Shown piece by piece: positions 7,654-15,733 of a stretch of DNA of 64,000 nucleotides. The notes under the pieces are model-generated. The model saw only the letters and a list, made by a program, of their open reading frames with translations, was not told the origin of the DNA and did not search any database. The position numbers and the translations under genes were made by a program. Each line of letters begins with the position of its first letter. Position 1 is the stretch's first letter. Location of the stretch: assembly GCF_024662015.1 (NCBI RefSeq), contig NZ_CP102480.1, positions 2,638,501-2,702,500 on the forward strand, written 5' to 3'. This DNA is from Nisaea acidiphila. Lineage in GTDB: Bacteria > Pseudomonadota > Alphaproteobacteria > Thalassobaculales > Thalassobaculaceae.

Positions 7654-9174
7654 ATGGCCGAGCCGGATCCCGTTTCCTCCACCTGGCAGCAAGGCACCCC
7701 CAAAGTCGGCGCGGCGGCGACCGGCAACGCGGATGCGACGCGGGCCGCCCTCGACATCCTTGAGGCGGGCGGCAATGCAATCGATGCGGCGGTGGCGGCG
7801 GCCTATGTAATGGGCACGGTGGAACCGCTCGACAGCGGCATCGGCGCCGGCGGTTTCATGATCCTGCACGACGCGGAAAGCGGCCGGACCGAGAGCATCG
7901 ACTTTCTCGGGACCTGTCCGGCGGCGGCGAAATACGAGCTCTACGCGTCGACGGACGCCGCCATGGACTACGTGATCCGGGTAAAAGGGCGCGAGAACGA
8001 GCGCGGGCATCGTTCGGTCGCGGTTCCGGGATCGGTGCGCGGCCTCGGCGCGGCGCAGGCGGAATTCGGTAAGCTGGCGATGGCGGACGTGCTGGCGCCG
8101 GCCATTTCGCTCGCCGAGGGCGGGTTCCGGGTCGGCCACAAGGCCGCGCTCCGCATGGCGCGGACGGAAGCGCTGCTCAATCTGACCGAGGCGACGCGCA
8201 AGCTTCTGCTGAAGCCTGATGGCAGTCTGTTCCGCGCCGGCGACGAGATGGCGAACCCGGAATATGGCGCCGCGCTCCGCCAGATCGCGAAAGAGGGACC
8301 GGACTGTTTCTACAAGGGCGCGCTCGGCGACCGGCTGATCGCCGAGATGGAGGCCCATGGCGGTTTCCTCTCCAAGGCGGACCTCGAAGGCTACGACGCG
8401 ATCTGGCGCGCGCCGGCGACGGCCAGCTTCAAGGGGCATGACGTCGCCACCATGCCGCCACCCTCGTCCGGCAGCCTGGTCTTCGCCGGTCTCGCCGCGC
8501 TCGCGGAAGAGACGGTGACCGACGGCGCGCATTACGGACTTCTCGCGGACGCGATGCTGGCGATATTCAAAAAGCGCGCGGCCAGCTTCGGCGATCCCGC
8601 CTTTCTGAAGGCGGCGCCGGGCGAGTCGAGCGAGACCACCAGTCTCGCCGTTGTGGACAAGCATGGCAACGCAGCCTGCATCACCTATTCGAACAACAAC
8701 CATTCCGGCGTGGTGTTGCCGGGTACCGGCATTCTCCTGAATAACCAGATGATGTTGTTCAGCCCCTGGCCGGGCAATCCGAACGAGGTGGTCGCCGGCA
8801 AGCGGCCGGTCTCGAGCATGATGCCGAGCCTTCTTTTCCGGGAGGGCAAGGTGCGGATGGCGATCGGCGCCTCAGGCTCGACCCGGATCCCGACTTCGAT
8901 CATGCAGGTGCTCTTCAACCGCCTGGTACTCGGCGACACATTGCCGGAGGCGGTCGGACGGGCCCGGGTGCATGCCGAGACCGAAAGCATGCTTGCCGAC
9001 GAGGAACTGGCGGAAACGGCGCAACCGCTCGCCGACGCGCGCGGCCTGCAGCTGAAGCTCAGCCCGGGACGGGATCCGATGCTGGCCTCGGTGCAGGCGG
9101 TCGGACTGGATGCGGACGGAAGCGCGGCGGCCGTCGGCGACCCGCGGGCGCGGGCCTCCGGAATGGTCCGCTAG
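7654..9174 (+). CDS. Gamma-glutamyltransferase-fold Ntn hydrolase of unknown specificity
   Basis: A 506-residue protein of the GGT superfamily, with NAIDAAVAAAYV and MPPPSSG in the large-subunit part, the self-cleavage Thr328 in ETTSLAVVDKHGN, and KRPVSSMMPS in the small subunit. There is no signal peptide, unlike periplasmic GGT. The arginine of the DFRE motif that binds the glutamyl carboxylate is Leu85 (DFLGTCP), and the acidic pair after NNQM is Met-Leu (367-368). A true glutamyl transpeptidase is therefore unlikely; a cytoplasmic amidase such as oxamate amidohydrolase (HpxW-like) is a better model. The open frame runs far upstream across the opposite gene; I start at the ATG at 7654, where similarity begins. 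Confidence 0.8.
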   Translation: MAEPDPVSSTWQQGTPKVGAAATGNADATRAALDILEAGGNAIDAAVAAAYVMGTVEPLDSGIGAGGFMILHDAESGRTESIDFLGTCPAAAKYELYASTDAAMDYVIRVKGRENERGHRSVAVPGSVRGLGAAQAEFGKLAMADVLAPAISLAEGGFRVGHKAALRMARTEALLNLTEATRKLLLKPDGSLFRAGDEMANPEYGAALRQIAKEGPDCFYKGALGDRLIAEMEAHGGFLSKADLEGYDAIWRAPATASFKGHDVATMPPPSSGSLVFAGLAALAEETVTDGAHYGLLADAMLAIFKKRAASFGDPAFLKAAPGESSETTSLAVVDKHGNAACITYSNNNHSGVVLPGTGILLNNQMMLFSPWPGNPNEVVAGKRPVSSMMPSLLFREGKVRMAIGASGSTRIPTSIMQVLFNRLVLGDTLPEAVGRARVHAETESMLADEELAETAQPLADARGLQLKLSPGRDPMLASVQAVGLDADGSAAAVGDPRARASGMVR

Positions 9175-9180
9175 GCGGGA

Positions 9181-9387
9181 TCAGCTCTTCTCGCCATTCT
9201 CCTGCGCGAAGTCGGCCAGCATGCGCTGCTCGAGCTTCAGCAGGTCTTCGGGCGGCTGTAATCCTTCGGCGCGCATGGTGTTCAGAATCTGCTCAAGCTG
9301 GGCCCACGCCTCCTGCAGGTCGGCGTTGTCCTCCTCGACCGATTCCAGGAGCAGCTGCGCGCTCATGGTCAGATCGTCCTGTGGCAT
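9181..9387 (-). CDS. Small conserved-looking helical protein, function unknown
   Basis: A 68-residue acidic protein, predicted mostly helical (leucine- and glutamate-rich, such as QEAWAQLEQIL and LLKLEQRMLADF). It has no signal peptide or membrane segment. It ends 6 bp after the convergent GGT-fold gene. Codon use is like its neighbours, which supports a real gene. I do not recognise a family. Confidence 0.6.
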   Translation of the reverse strand: MPQDDLTMSAQLLLESVEEDNADLQEAWAQLEQILNTMRAEGLQPPEDLLKLEQRMLADFAQENGEKS

Positions 9388-9488
9388 GTCTTACTCCCGT
9401 TTGCGATGCCGGCCGGTTGGGTTTCCCCTTGGCCTGAGTGTACTCTCCCGGCCATGGTCGGGAACAGGCGATTGATCGTGAGGCCAAT

Positions 9489-10019
9489 ATGACGCAGGAC
9501 GCGGCGAGGATAACGCTGGTGCTCGGCGGTGCCCGTTCGGGCAAGAGCCGCTATGCGGAGGGACTGTGCCGCGCCCATGGCGGAGAGCGAGTCTATGTCG
9601 CGACGGCGGAGGCGCGCGACGAGGAGATGCGGGTGCGGGTCCGGCAGCACAAGGCAGACCGGGCAGGAGACGGCTGGCGCACGATCGAGGAAACGCTGGA
9701 TCTCGCCGGATTGCTGGAGCGGGAGGCGGCACCGGGCCGGGTGCTGCTGGTCGACTGTCTGACCCTTTGGCTGACCAACCATCTGCTCGGCGGTTCGGAT
9801 ATCGTCGGGGAGACCGATGCCCTGACAGATGCGGTGTCGGTCTTTCCCGGCCGCCTGGTTCTGGTCGCCAACGAGGTCGGGTTCGGGATCGTGCCGGAAA
9901 ACAGGCTGGCGCGGGAGTTCCGCGATCACGCAGGACGGCTCAACCAGCGCATCGCTGCGGCGGCGGACGAAGTCACGCTCGTCGTCGCCGGTCTGCCGGT
10001 TGTCGTGAAGGGAAAGTAG
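9489..10019 (+). CDS. cobU: Bifunctional adenosylcobinamide kinase / adenosylcobinamide-phosphate guanylyltransferase
   Basis: A 176-residue protein (CobU in enterics, CobP in alphaproteobacteria). It phosphorylates adenosylcobinamide and then transfers GMP to it in the nucleotide-loop branch of cobalamin synthesis. The P-loop GGARSGKS is at residues 13-20; the nucleotide/guanylylation region and NEVGFGIVP follow, and the length is normal. The ATG at 9489 places the P-loop at its usual distance from the N-terminus. No cobalamin riboswitch was seen upstream. cobD lies 580 bp further on, separated by a reverse-strand gene. Confidence 0.9.
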   Translation: MTQDAARITLVLGGARSGKSRYAEGLCRAHGGERVYVATAEARDEEMRVRVRQHKADRAGDGWRTIEETLDLAGLLEREAAPGRVLLVDCLTLWLTNHLLGGSDIVGETDALTDAVSVFPGRLVLVANEVGFGIVPENRLAREFRDHAGRLNQRIAAAADEVTLVVAGLPVVVKGK

Positions 10020-10034
10020 GGAGAAGCGGGGCCG

Positions 10035-10268
10035 TCAGAAGAAGGTCCATTCGCCGGAGAGGCCCCGTACCCGGAGCACCGAGACAAGATAAATGGCGGC
10101 CAGCACCGCGATGATCGCGAAGGCCGTCATGTCCAAAGTCCCCTGCGAGACCACCTTGTAACCGAGCCACATGGCAAGGCACGGAGCTGCGATCCAGCTC
10201 GTGGTCCTGATCCAGAGAAGGTTCGCCTTTATGGCGTGCCTCCTGCGTGTGAAATATCGCCGTTTCAT
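10035..10268 (-). CDS. Small membrane protein, function unknown
   Basis: About 77 residues: a basic N-terminus (MKRRYFTRRR) and two hydrophobic segments (around residues 18-35 and 45-63), consistent with two membrane helices, positive side in. I chose the ATG at 10268, which has GAAAGG 7 bp upstream; two alternative starts lie 4-5 codons upstream. It is convergent with cobU, only 15 bp beyond its stop. No family recognised. Confidence 0.55.
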   Translation of the reverse strand: MKRRYFTRRRHAIKANLLWIRTTSWIAAPCLAMWLGYKVVSQGTLDMTAFAIIAVLAAIYLVSVLRVRGLSGEWTFF

Positions 10269-10332
10269 CAACATCCCTTTCAAGCGTAAATGAATGGGCT
10301 GGAAGACTAACTAAACGAAATGTGTTTACGTA

Positions 10333-10361
10333 TTGTAAATTAAAATCGAAAAGTTCATACT
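10333..10361 (+). promoter_or_regulatory. Candidate promoter of the sRNA
   Basis: TTGTAA (10333-10338) and CATACT (10356-10361) are separated by 17 bp in an AT-rich segment. Each matches four of six sigma-70 positions. A transcript from here would start about 10367 and run to the terminator at 10447. Confidence 0.4.
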
Positions 10362-10366
10362 CGGTG

Positions 10367-10447
10367 TTGGTGAGTCCCTTAGCCGATTCTCCTTGTGAGA
10401 ACTCACTTCAAATTAACGGCCCGGTCGCCCTGACCGGGCCGCTTTTT
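10367..10447 (+). ncRNA. Candidate small RNA, about 80 nt
   Basis: The segment sits between divergent genes and has a promoter-like sequence upstream, a first stem (GTGAGT at 10370-10375 with ACTCAC at 10401-10406) and a strong intrinsic terminator. No convincing protein is encoded: the open frame here runs straight through the terminator. The 25-nt loop contains TTCTCCTTG, which could pair with Shine-Dalgarno sequences. The composition is clearly AT-richer than the neighbours. This is a prediction from structure alone. Confidence 0.45.
10417..10447 (+). terminator. Rho-independent terminator with no upstream gene on its strand
   Basis: CGGCCCGGTC (10417-10426), loop GCCCT, GACCGGGCCG (10432-10441), then CTTTTTG. 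The 10-bp stem is perfect. The nearest upstream plus-strand gene is cobU, 400 bp away and beyond a reverse-strand gene, which suggests a separate short transcript. Confidence 0.8.
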
Positions 10448-10600
10448 GTCATCAGCAAGTATGCGGAATCATTGATCCTTTGTCAAGAAGGCCGCATTTT
10501 TCCTGTGGATTTAAATAAATTTGTATGGAAATTGACGGCTTTCTCGTGGCAGACGGGCCGGCGATAGTGGCCCCGAGAGAGAGACGTGAGAGGCATGGAA

Positions 10601-11581
10601 ATGAGCGAAGACATCTTCGCAAGCGCGGGGGGCATTCTCTTTCTCGCCCTGATCCTCGATGCCCTTGTCGGCGATCCTCCCGCACTCTGGAAACGGGTGC
10701 CGCATCCCGTCGTGCTCTTCGGCAATGCCATCGGATGGGCGGAGACGCGCTGGAACGCCGGGACTGAGACGGATGAGGAGCGCCGCCGCAACGGCGTCAT
10801 TCTTGCCGTCTGTCTGCTGGTGGCTGCCGCGGCGCTCGGCTGGCTGCTGCACCGCGCGGTCTCGTTCCTGGCCTATGGCTGGCTGCTGGAGGCCGCGATC
10901 GCTTCCGTCTTTCTCGCCCAGCGTAGCCTTTACGATCATGTCCGCGCGGTCGCCATCGGCTTCGGCGAGGACGGATTGCCGGGCGCGCGGCGGGCGGTCT
11001 CCTTGATCGTCGGCCGCGATCCGGAACAGCTTGACGAAGCCGGGGTCTGCCGGGCCGCGATCGAGACCGCGGCGGAGAATTTCTCCGACGGGGTCGTTGC
11101 GCCGGCCTTCTGGTACCTGCTGGCGGGGCTGCCGGGCCTGCTTGCCTACAAGGCGCTGAACACGGCCGACAGCATGATCGGGCACCGGAACGCGCGCTAT
11201 ATCGATTTCGGCCGGGCGGCGGCGCGGCTCGACGATTTTGCCAATCTCGTCCCGGCCCGGATCTCCGCCGGACTGTTCTGGGCCGCCGCGTTCGTTCTCC
11301 CGGACGCCGATCCCCGCGCTTCGTTCCGGGCGACATTCAGGGACGCGGGCAAGCACCGTTCGCCGAATGCCGGATGGCCGGAAGCGGCGACGGCCGGCGC
11401 CCTCGGTCTCCGCCTCGCGGGACCGCGCGTCTATGGCGGGGAGACGGTGGAGGATGCCTGGATGGGAAACGGCCGCGCGGCGGCGGCTCCGGCGGATATC
11501 CTGCGCGCCCTCTCGCTCTTCCGGCTGGCCTGCCTGGCGCTGCTGCTTGCCGTCGGGGGCTGTACCCTGCTGTCTCTCTGA
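10601..11581 (+). CDS. cobD: Adenosylcobinamide-phosphate synthase (CobD/CbiB)
   Basis: A 326-residue integral membrane protein that attaches (R)-1-amino-2-propanol phosphate (or the amine) to adenosylcobyric acid. Family marks are LDALVGDPPALWKRVPHPV near the N-terminus, ETAAENFSDGVVAPAFWY, and NTADSMIGHRNARY, with several membrane helices. Start choice: ATG at 10601 has GAGAGG 7 bp upstream; GTG 10586 and ATG 10595 are in frame but poorly spaced. It works with cobU in the same pathway branch. Confidence 0.9.
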   Translation: MSEDIFASAGGILFLALILDALVGDPPALWKRVPHPVVLFGNAIGWAETRWNAGTETDEERRRNGVILAVCLLVAAAALGWLLHRAVSFLAYGWLLEAAIASVFLAQRSLYDHVRAVAIGFGEDGLPGARRAVSLIVGRDPEQLDEAGVCRAAIETAAENFSDGVVAPAFWYLLAGLPGLLAYKALNTADSMIGHRNARYIDFGRAAARLDDFANLVPARISAGLFWAAAFVLPDADPRASFRATFRDAGKHRSPNAGWPEAATAGALGLRLAGPRVYGGETVEDAWMGNGRAAAAPADILRALSLFRLACLALLLAVGGCTLLSL

Positions 11582-11707
11582 GCGCGTCTCCGGACCGACA
11601 TTCATGAGACCTCGGGGTTCGAAAATGTTCCGATTAACCTGCGGGCCTTGCCTCTATGGTCGTGCCGGACTACATCGCGCCGGCCCTTGCCCCGGGAGTT
11701 CCGATAC

Positions 11708-13024
11708 TTGCCCAACGAGACGACCATGAACCGGCGGGTCTGGAAGCTGGCCTGGCCGGTCGTGCTCTCCAACCTCACCATCCCGTTCGTCGGTGCGGTC
11801 GACACGGCGGTGGTCGGCCATCTGGACGCGGCCTTCTATATTGGCGGGGTCGCGCTCGGCACGCTGCTCTTCGACTATATCTATTGGGGGTTCGGGTTTC
11901 TTCGCATGGGAACGACCGGGTTCGTCGCCCAGGCCAAGGGCGCGGGCGACGGCACGGAAGTGATCGCTTCCCTCGGGCGGGCGCTGATCCTTGGCCTTAT
12001 CTTCGGAGGGAGCTGCATCCTGCTCTCGGCGCCGATCGAGGAGACTGCCTTCGCACTGCTTGAGGGAAGCGCGGAAGTGGAAGAGGCGGCGCGGACCTAT
12101 TTCGCCATCCGGGTCTGGGCGGCGCCGGCTGCGCTCTGTAATTTCTCGCTCCTCGGCTGGCTCTTCGGGATGCAGGCGATGCGGGCGGGGCTGGTGCAGC
12201 AATTGCTGATCAATTCCGTCAATGTCGCCCTCAACCTCTATTTCGTGCTGGTTCTGGATTGGGGGATCGAGGGCGTCGCCCTGGCGACGGTGATCGCGCA
12301 ATATGCTGGCCTCGCGGTCGGTGCCGCCATCGTCTGGCGTCTCGCTCCGCGCGATGCGCGGGTGCCGACGCTGCGCGAGCTGACGGATTTCCGCCGCCTG
12401 AAGGCCATCATGGCGGTCAACCGGGATATCTTTCTGCGCACCCTCGCAGTGCTGACCGCCGGCGCCTTCTTCATGAACGAGAGCGCGAAGCTCGGCGACA
12501 CGGTGCTGGCGGCCAATGCCGTCTTCGGCGTCTTTAAGAGTTTCGCCGGTTACGGGCTCGACGGCTATGCGCATGCCGCAGAAGCGCTTGTCGGCGAGGC
12601 GATCGGCCGGCGCTCGCGCTCCCGGCTGCGCGAAGCGGTGATCGCGACGACGAAAGGGGCGGGCGTACTCGCGCTTCTGATCGCCGGGATTTTCTGGTTC
12701 GGCGGCGGGCTGATCGTCAACACCATCACCAGCATCGAAACCGTGCGCGAGACCGCGCGGGTCTACCTGCCCTGGGTCGCGGCCTTCCCGGTCCTCGCGG
12801 TCTGGTCCTTCCAGCTGGACGGTGTGTTCATCGGCGCGACCCGCGGGCAGGAGATGCGGAACAGCATGATCTTCTGCCTGGTACTGTTCGTCATTGCCGC
12901 GATTCCGCTGGTCGCCCAGTTCGGCAATCACGGGCTTTGGGCCGGCTACAGCCTCTTCCTGCTCGTCCGGGCCGTAACCCTGCTCGGATACTATCCCCGT
13001 CTGGAGCGCGGGCTCGCCGACTGA
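11708..13024 (+). CDS. MATE-family efflux transporter, DinF-like
   Basis: A roughly 438-residue membrane protein with about 12 hydrophobic helices in two MatE halves. The N-terminal motif LAWPVVLSNLTIPFVGAVDTAVVGHL is typical of the DinF branch, which exports cationic or oxidised compounds using Na+ or H+ gradients. I favour the TTG at 11708, which has GGGAG 9 bp upstream; the ATG at 11726 is also possible but has a poor ribosome site. The stop lies directly against the convergent GST gene (TGATCA shared). Confidence 0.85.
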   Translation: MPNETTMNRRVWKLAWPVVLSNLTIPFVGAVDTAVVGHLDAAFYIGGVALGTLLFDYIYWGFGFLRMGTTGFVAQAKGAGDGTEVIASLGRALILGLIFGGSCILLSAPIEETAFALLEGSAEVEEAARTYFAIRVWAAPAALCNFSLLGWLFGMQAMRAGLVQQLLINSVNVALNLYFVLVLDWGIEGVALATVIAQYAGLAVGAAIVWRLAPRDARVPTLRELTDFRRLKAIMAVNRDIFLRTLAVLTAGAFFMNESAKLGDTVLAANAVFGVFKSFAGYGLDGYAHAAEALVGEAIGRRSRSRLREAVIATTKGAGVLALLIAGIFWFGGGLIVNTITSIETVRETARVYLPWVAAFPVLAVWSFQLDGVFIGATRGQEMRNSMIFCLVLFVIAAIPLVAQFGNHGLWAGYSLFLLVRAVTLLGYYPRLERGLAD

Positions 13025-13684
13025 TCAGAACTCGTGCCGGTCGATGACCATGGGCTCCTTGCGGGCATCCTCGACCCAGGCCTTTACCGCCTCGTGCTCC
13101 CATACCGCATCGGCATAGGCCGCGGCCTCGTCGGCGAGCTCCACGCCGAAGGTGCGGAAACGGGAGACGACCGGGGCGAACATCGCATCGGCTATGGTAA
13201 AGCGCCCAAAGAGATAGGGACCGGCGGCCGGATCGGTTACCCGCCGGCGATGGTTGCGCCAGATTGCTGTGACGCGGTTGATATCCTCCTGCACGCCGGG
13301 ACCGCGGCCGAGCCCGGGAAAGCTGGAGCGGACGTTCATCGGCATGTTCTGGCGCAACGCCTGAAAACCGGAATGCATTTCAGCCGAGACCGAACGCGCC
13401 CGGGCACGGGCCATCGGATCGTCCGGCCAGAGCCCCGCATCGGGGTGTTTTTCGTTCAGATACTCGCCGATCGACAGGCTGTCCCAGACATTCAGCTCGC
13501 CGTCCTTCAGGACCGGAACCTTGCCCGAGGGCGAGTGCCGGAGGATCTCCTGCCGGGTGTTCGGGGTGTCGAGCGCGATCACCGTTTCCTCGAACGGAAT
13601 GCCGGCGGCTTTCAGCATCAGCCACGGCCGCATCGACCAGGACGAGTAGTTCTTGTTTCCGATTATCAGGCTGTATTGCGCCAT
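13025..13684 (-). CDS. Glutathione S-transferase family protein
   Basis: A 219-residue protein. An N-terminal thioredoxin-like domain (IIGNKNYSSWSMRPWLMLKAAG, then GKVPVLKDGELNVWDSLSIGEYL, which binds the glutamyl part of glutathione) is followed by an all-helical C-terminal domain from about residue 85. It resembles the YfcF/zeta-like single-domain GSTs. I start at MAQYSLIIGN because the fold begins there; the open frame upstream looks non-coding. Substrate unknown. Confidence 0.88.
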   Translation of the reverse strand: MAQYSLIIGNKNYSSWSMRPWLMLKAAGIPFEETVIALDTPNTRQEILRHSPSGKVPVLKDGELNVWDSLSIGEYLNEKHPDAGLWPDDPMARARARSVSAEMHSGFQALRQNMPMNVRSSFPGLGRGPGVQEDINRVTAIWRNHRRRVTDPAAGPYLFGRFTIADAMFAPVVSRFRTFGVELADEAAAYADAVWEHEAVKAWVEDARKEPMVIDRHEF

Positions 13685-13842
13685 TCTGGTGTTCCCTCCG
13701 AACCCTGAGGGCATATTTGAACCGCCACGGCCTCCGTGCGCAACCTCTGTCTCTCCGCCGCTCTGCCCGCTATGCGGTGGCGCTTGAAGGGCTCCGGAGT
13801 GCGGGCTAGAAGAAAAGAGCCTTTTCCGTTCAGGAGCTTCCC

Positions 13843-15231
13843 ATGCCGTTCCGCTTTGTCGCCAAGGCGACCCCGAAATCCATTCCGCTGACACCCGTGA
13901 CCGCCGGATCTCTTGCCGGTTGGCTCAAAACCGCCGAGGCGCGGACCGCACGCTGGGTCAGGGATTCGGGTTTCAAGGCGGACGCGGGTACGGTCTGTCT
14001 GGTTCCGGACGCCGACGGCGGGCTGGAACGGGTGCTGTTCGGCGCCGGTGAAAGCGCGCAGCCGGGCGGCGGGCTCTGGGACCTGGCACCGCTTCCGCCG
14101 CTCCTGCCGAAAGGACGCTATTATCTCGACGCGGATCTCGCGCCGGAGGCCGCGACCCGCGCGGCGACCGGTTGGGCGCTCGCCCATTACCGGTTCGACA
14201 AGTTCAAGGAAAAGACCGTCTTCAAGGCCGAACTGGTCTGGCCTGAGGGGGCCGACCAGGCGGAAGTGACGCGGCTCGCCGAAGCGACGGGCCTCGCCCG
14301 CGACCTGATCAACCGGCCGGCCAACGATCTCGGCCCGGCCGAGCTTGCCGAGGCGGCGGCGGAGCTGGCGAAACGCTACAAGGCGAAGGTCGCCGTGACC
14401 GAGGGTGAGGCGCTGCTCGCCGAGAACTACCCGATGGTGCACGCGGTCGGACGGGCCGCGGACCGGGCGCCGCGCCTGATCGACATCCGCTGGGGCAAGA
14501 AGAACCACCCGAAGGTGACCATCGTCGGCAAGGGCGTGATCTTCGACAGCGGCGGGCTCGACCTGAAGCCGGCTTCCGCCATGCTGATGATGAAGAAGGA
14601 CATGGGCGGTTCGGCGCAGGCCCTCGCGCTGGCGCAGCTTGTTATGGACGCCAAATTGCCGGTGCGCCTGCGCGTGCTGGTGCCGGCGGTGGAGAACGCG
14701 GTCTCGGGCAACGCCTTCCGGCCGATGGACATTCTTTCCTCGCGCAAGGGCCTGACCGTCGAAGTCGGCAATACGGATGCCGAGGGGCGCCTCGTGCTGG
14801 CCGACGCGCTGACCGAAGCCGACAGCGAGGCGCCGGAGATGATTCTCGATTTCTCCACCCTGACCGGCGCCGCCCGGGTCGCGCTCGGCACCGAGGTGCC
14901 GGCGCTGTTCGCGAATGACGACGCGCTGGCGGCCGACCTGCTGGAAGCGGGCGAGGAGGTCGAGGACCACCTCTGGCGGCTGCCCCTGCATCAGCCCTAC
15001 AAGGCGATGCTGAAGAGCCCGAACGCGGATCTCTCCAGTACCGGGTCCGGCGGTTATGCGGGCGCGATCACCGCGGCCCTCTTCCTCGAGCATTTCGTTT
15101 CGCCCAAGACACGGTGGGCGCATGTCGATCTGATGGCGTGGAACCTGAAGGCGCGGCCGGGCCGTCCGGAAGGCGGGGAGGCCATGGGTGTCCGGGCTTT
15201 TTATAAAATGTTGCGTAAACGTTATGGTTAA
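13843..15231 (+). CDS. Leucyl aminopeptidase family protein (M17)
   Basis: A 462-residue di-metal aminopeptidase. The M17 signature NTDAEGRLVLADALTEAD and the metal/catalytic segment GVIFDSGGLDLKPASAMLMMKKDMGG are present, with the catalytic arginine in the first and the lysine in the second. The N-terminal regulatory domain is short and divergent, as in the PepA-like paralogues (PepB-like) of alphaproteobacteria. It releases N-terminal residues from peptides in the cytoplasm. Standalone, with a MarR gene 107 bp downstream. Confidence 0.9.
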   Translation: MPFRFVAKATPKSIPLTPVTAGSLAGWLKTAEARTARWVRDSGFKADAGTVCLVPDADGGLERVLFGAGESAQPGGGLWDLAPLPPLLPKGRYYLDADLAPEAATRAATGWALAHYRFDKFKEKTVFKAELVWPEGADQAEVTRLAEATGLARDLINRPANDLGPAELAEAAAELAKRYKAKVAVTEGEALLAENYPMVHAVGRAADRAPRLIDIRWGKKNHPKVTIVGKGVIFDSGGLDLKPASAMLMMKKDMGGSAQALALAQLVMDAKLPVRLRVLVPAVENAVSGNAFRPMDILSSRKGLTVEVGNTDAEGRLVLADALTEADSEAPEMILDFSTLTGAARVALGTEVPALFANDDALAADLLEAGEEVEDHLWRLPLHQPYKAMLKSPNADLSSTGSGGYAGAITAALFLEHFVSPKTRWAHVDLMAWNLKARPGRPEGGEAMGVRAFYKMLRKRYG

Positions 15232-15338
15232 CGCGTTCCAGAATCGGACATTTGTTCCGGATCTGTGATTGCGCGGGGCCGCGCGGGCCTGTATAGTCAA
15301 ATCGACTTCGAAACAAATGCAGCGCTGCCGGAACCGAT

Positions 15339-15704
15339 ATGGCCGTCGATTCGATTCAAGCCCTCAGCATCTGGCGCAAGGCCCTGGTGGAGAGCGTCCG
15401 GCGCGACACGCCGGATCTGACGGCACGTCAGCTTGCCGTGCTGCTGACCGTCTATATCGAGAGCCCGCCGCATACGGTACGGGGTCTGGCGGCGACGCTG
15501 AACGTGTCCAAGCCGGCCATCACCAGGGCGCTGGACCGGCTCGGCGAGTACGGCTTCGTGCGCCGCAAGGCGGATGAGAACGACCGCCGCAGCGTGCTGG
15601 TGCAGCGCACGGTCAAGGGTTCGGTGTTTCTGACCGAGTTCGGCGATCTCGTGGTCGGGGCCTCCAAGGGGACCCGCTTCGAGCAGTCCGACGCGGCCGA
15701 CTGA
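15339..15704 (+). CDS. MarR-family transcriptional regulator
   Basis: A 121-residue winged helix-turn-helix protein. The recognition segment HTVRGLAATLNVSKPAITRALDRLGEYG is followed by the wing with RRKADENDRRSVLV, both standard MarR features. It is shorter than usual (about 140-150), lacking part of the C-terminal dimerisation helices. Target unknown; it lies between a leucyl aminopeptidase and a convergent hydroxyacid dehydrogenase. Confidence 0.85.
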   Translation: MAVDSIQALSIWRKALVESVRRDTPDLTARQLAVLLTVYIESPPHTVRGLAATLNVSKPAITRALDRLGEYGFVRRKADENDRRSVLVQRTVKGSVFLTEFGDLVVGASKGTRFEQSDAAD

Positions 15705-15733
15705 CCGCGCCCTTCTGCTTCCTCAATACCGCC

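Noticed and set aside
10322-10567. 81-codon plus-strand frame in the cobU-cobD gap
   Set aside because: It reads straight through a strong terminator and lacks a ribosome site; an sRNA is a better explanation.
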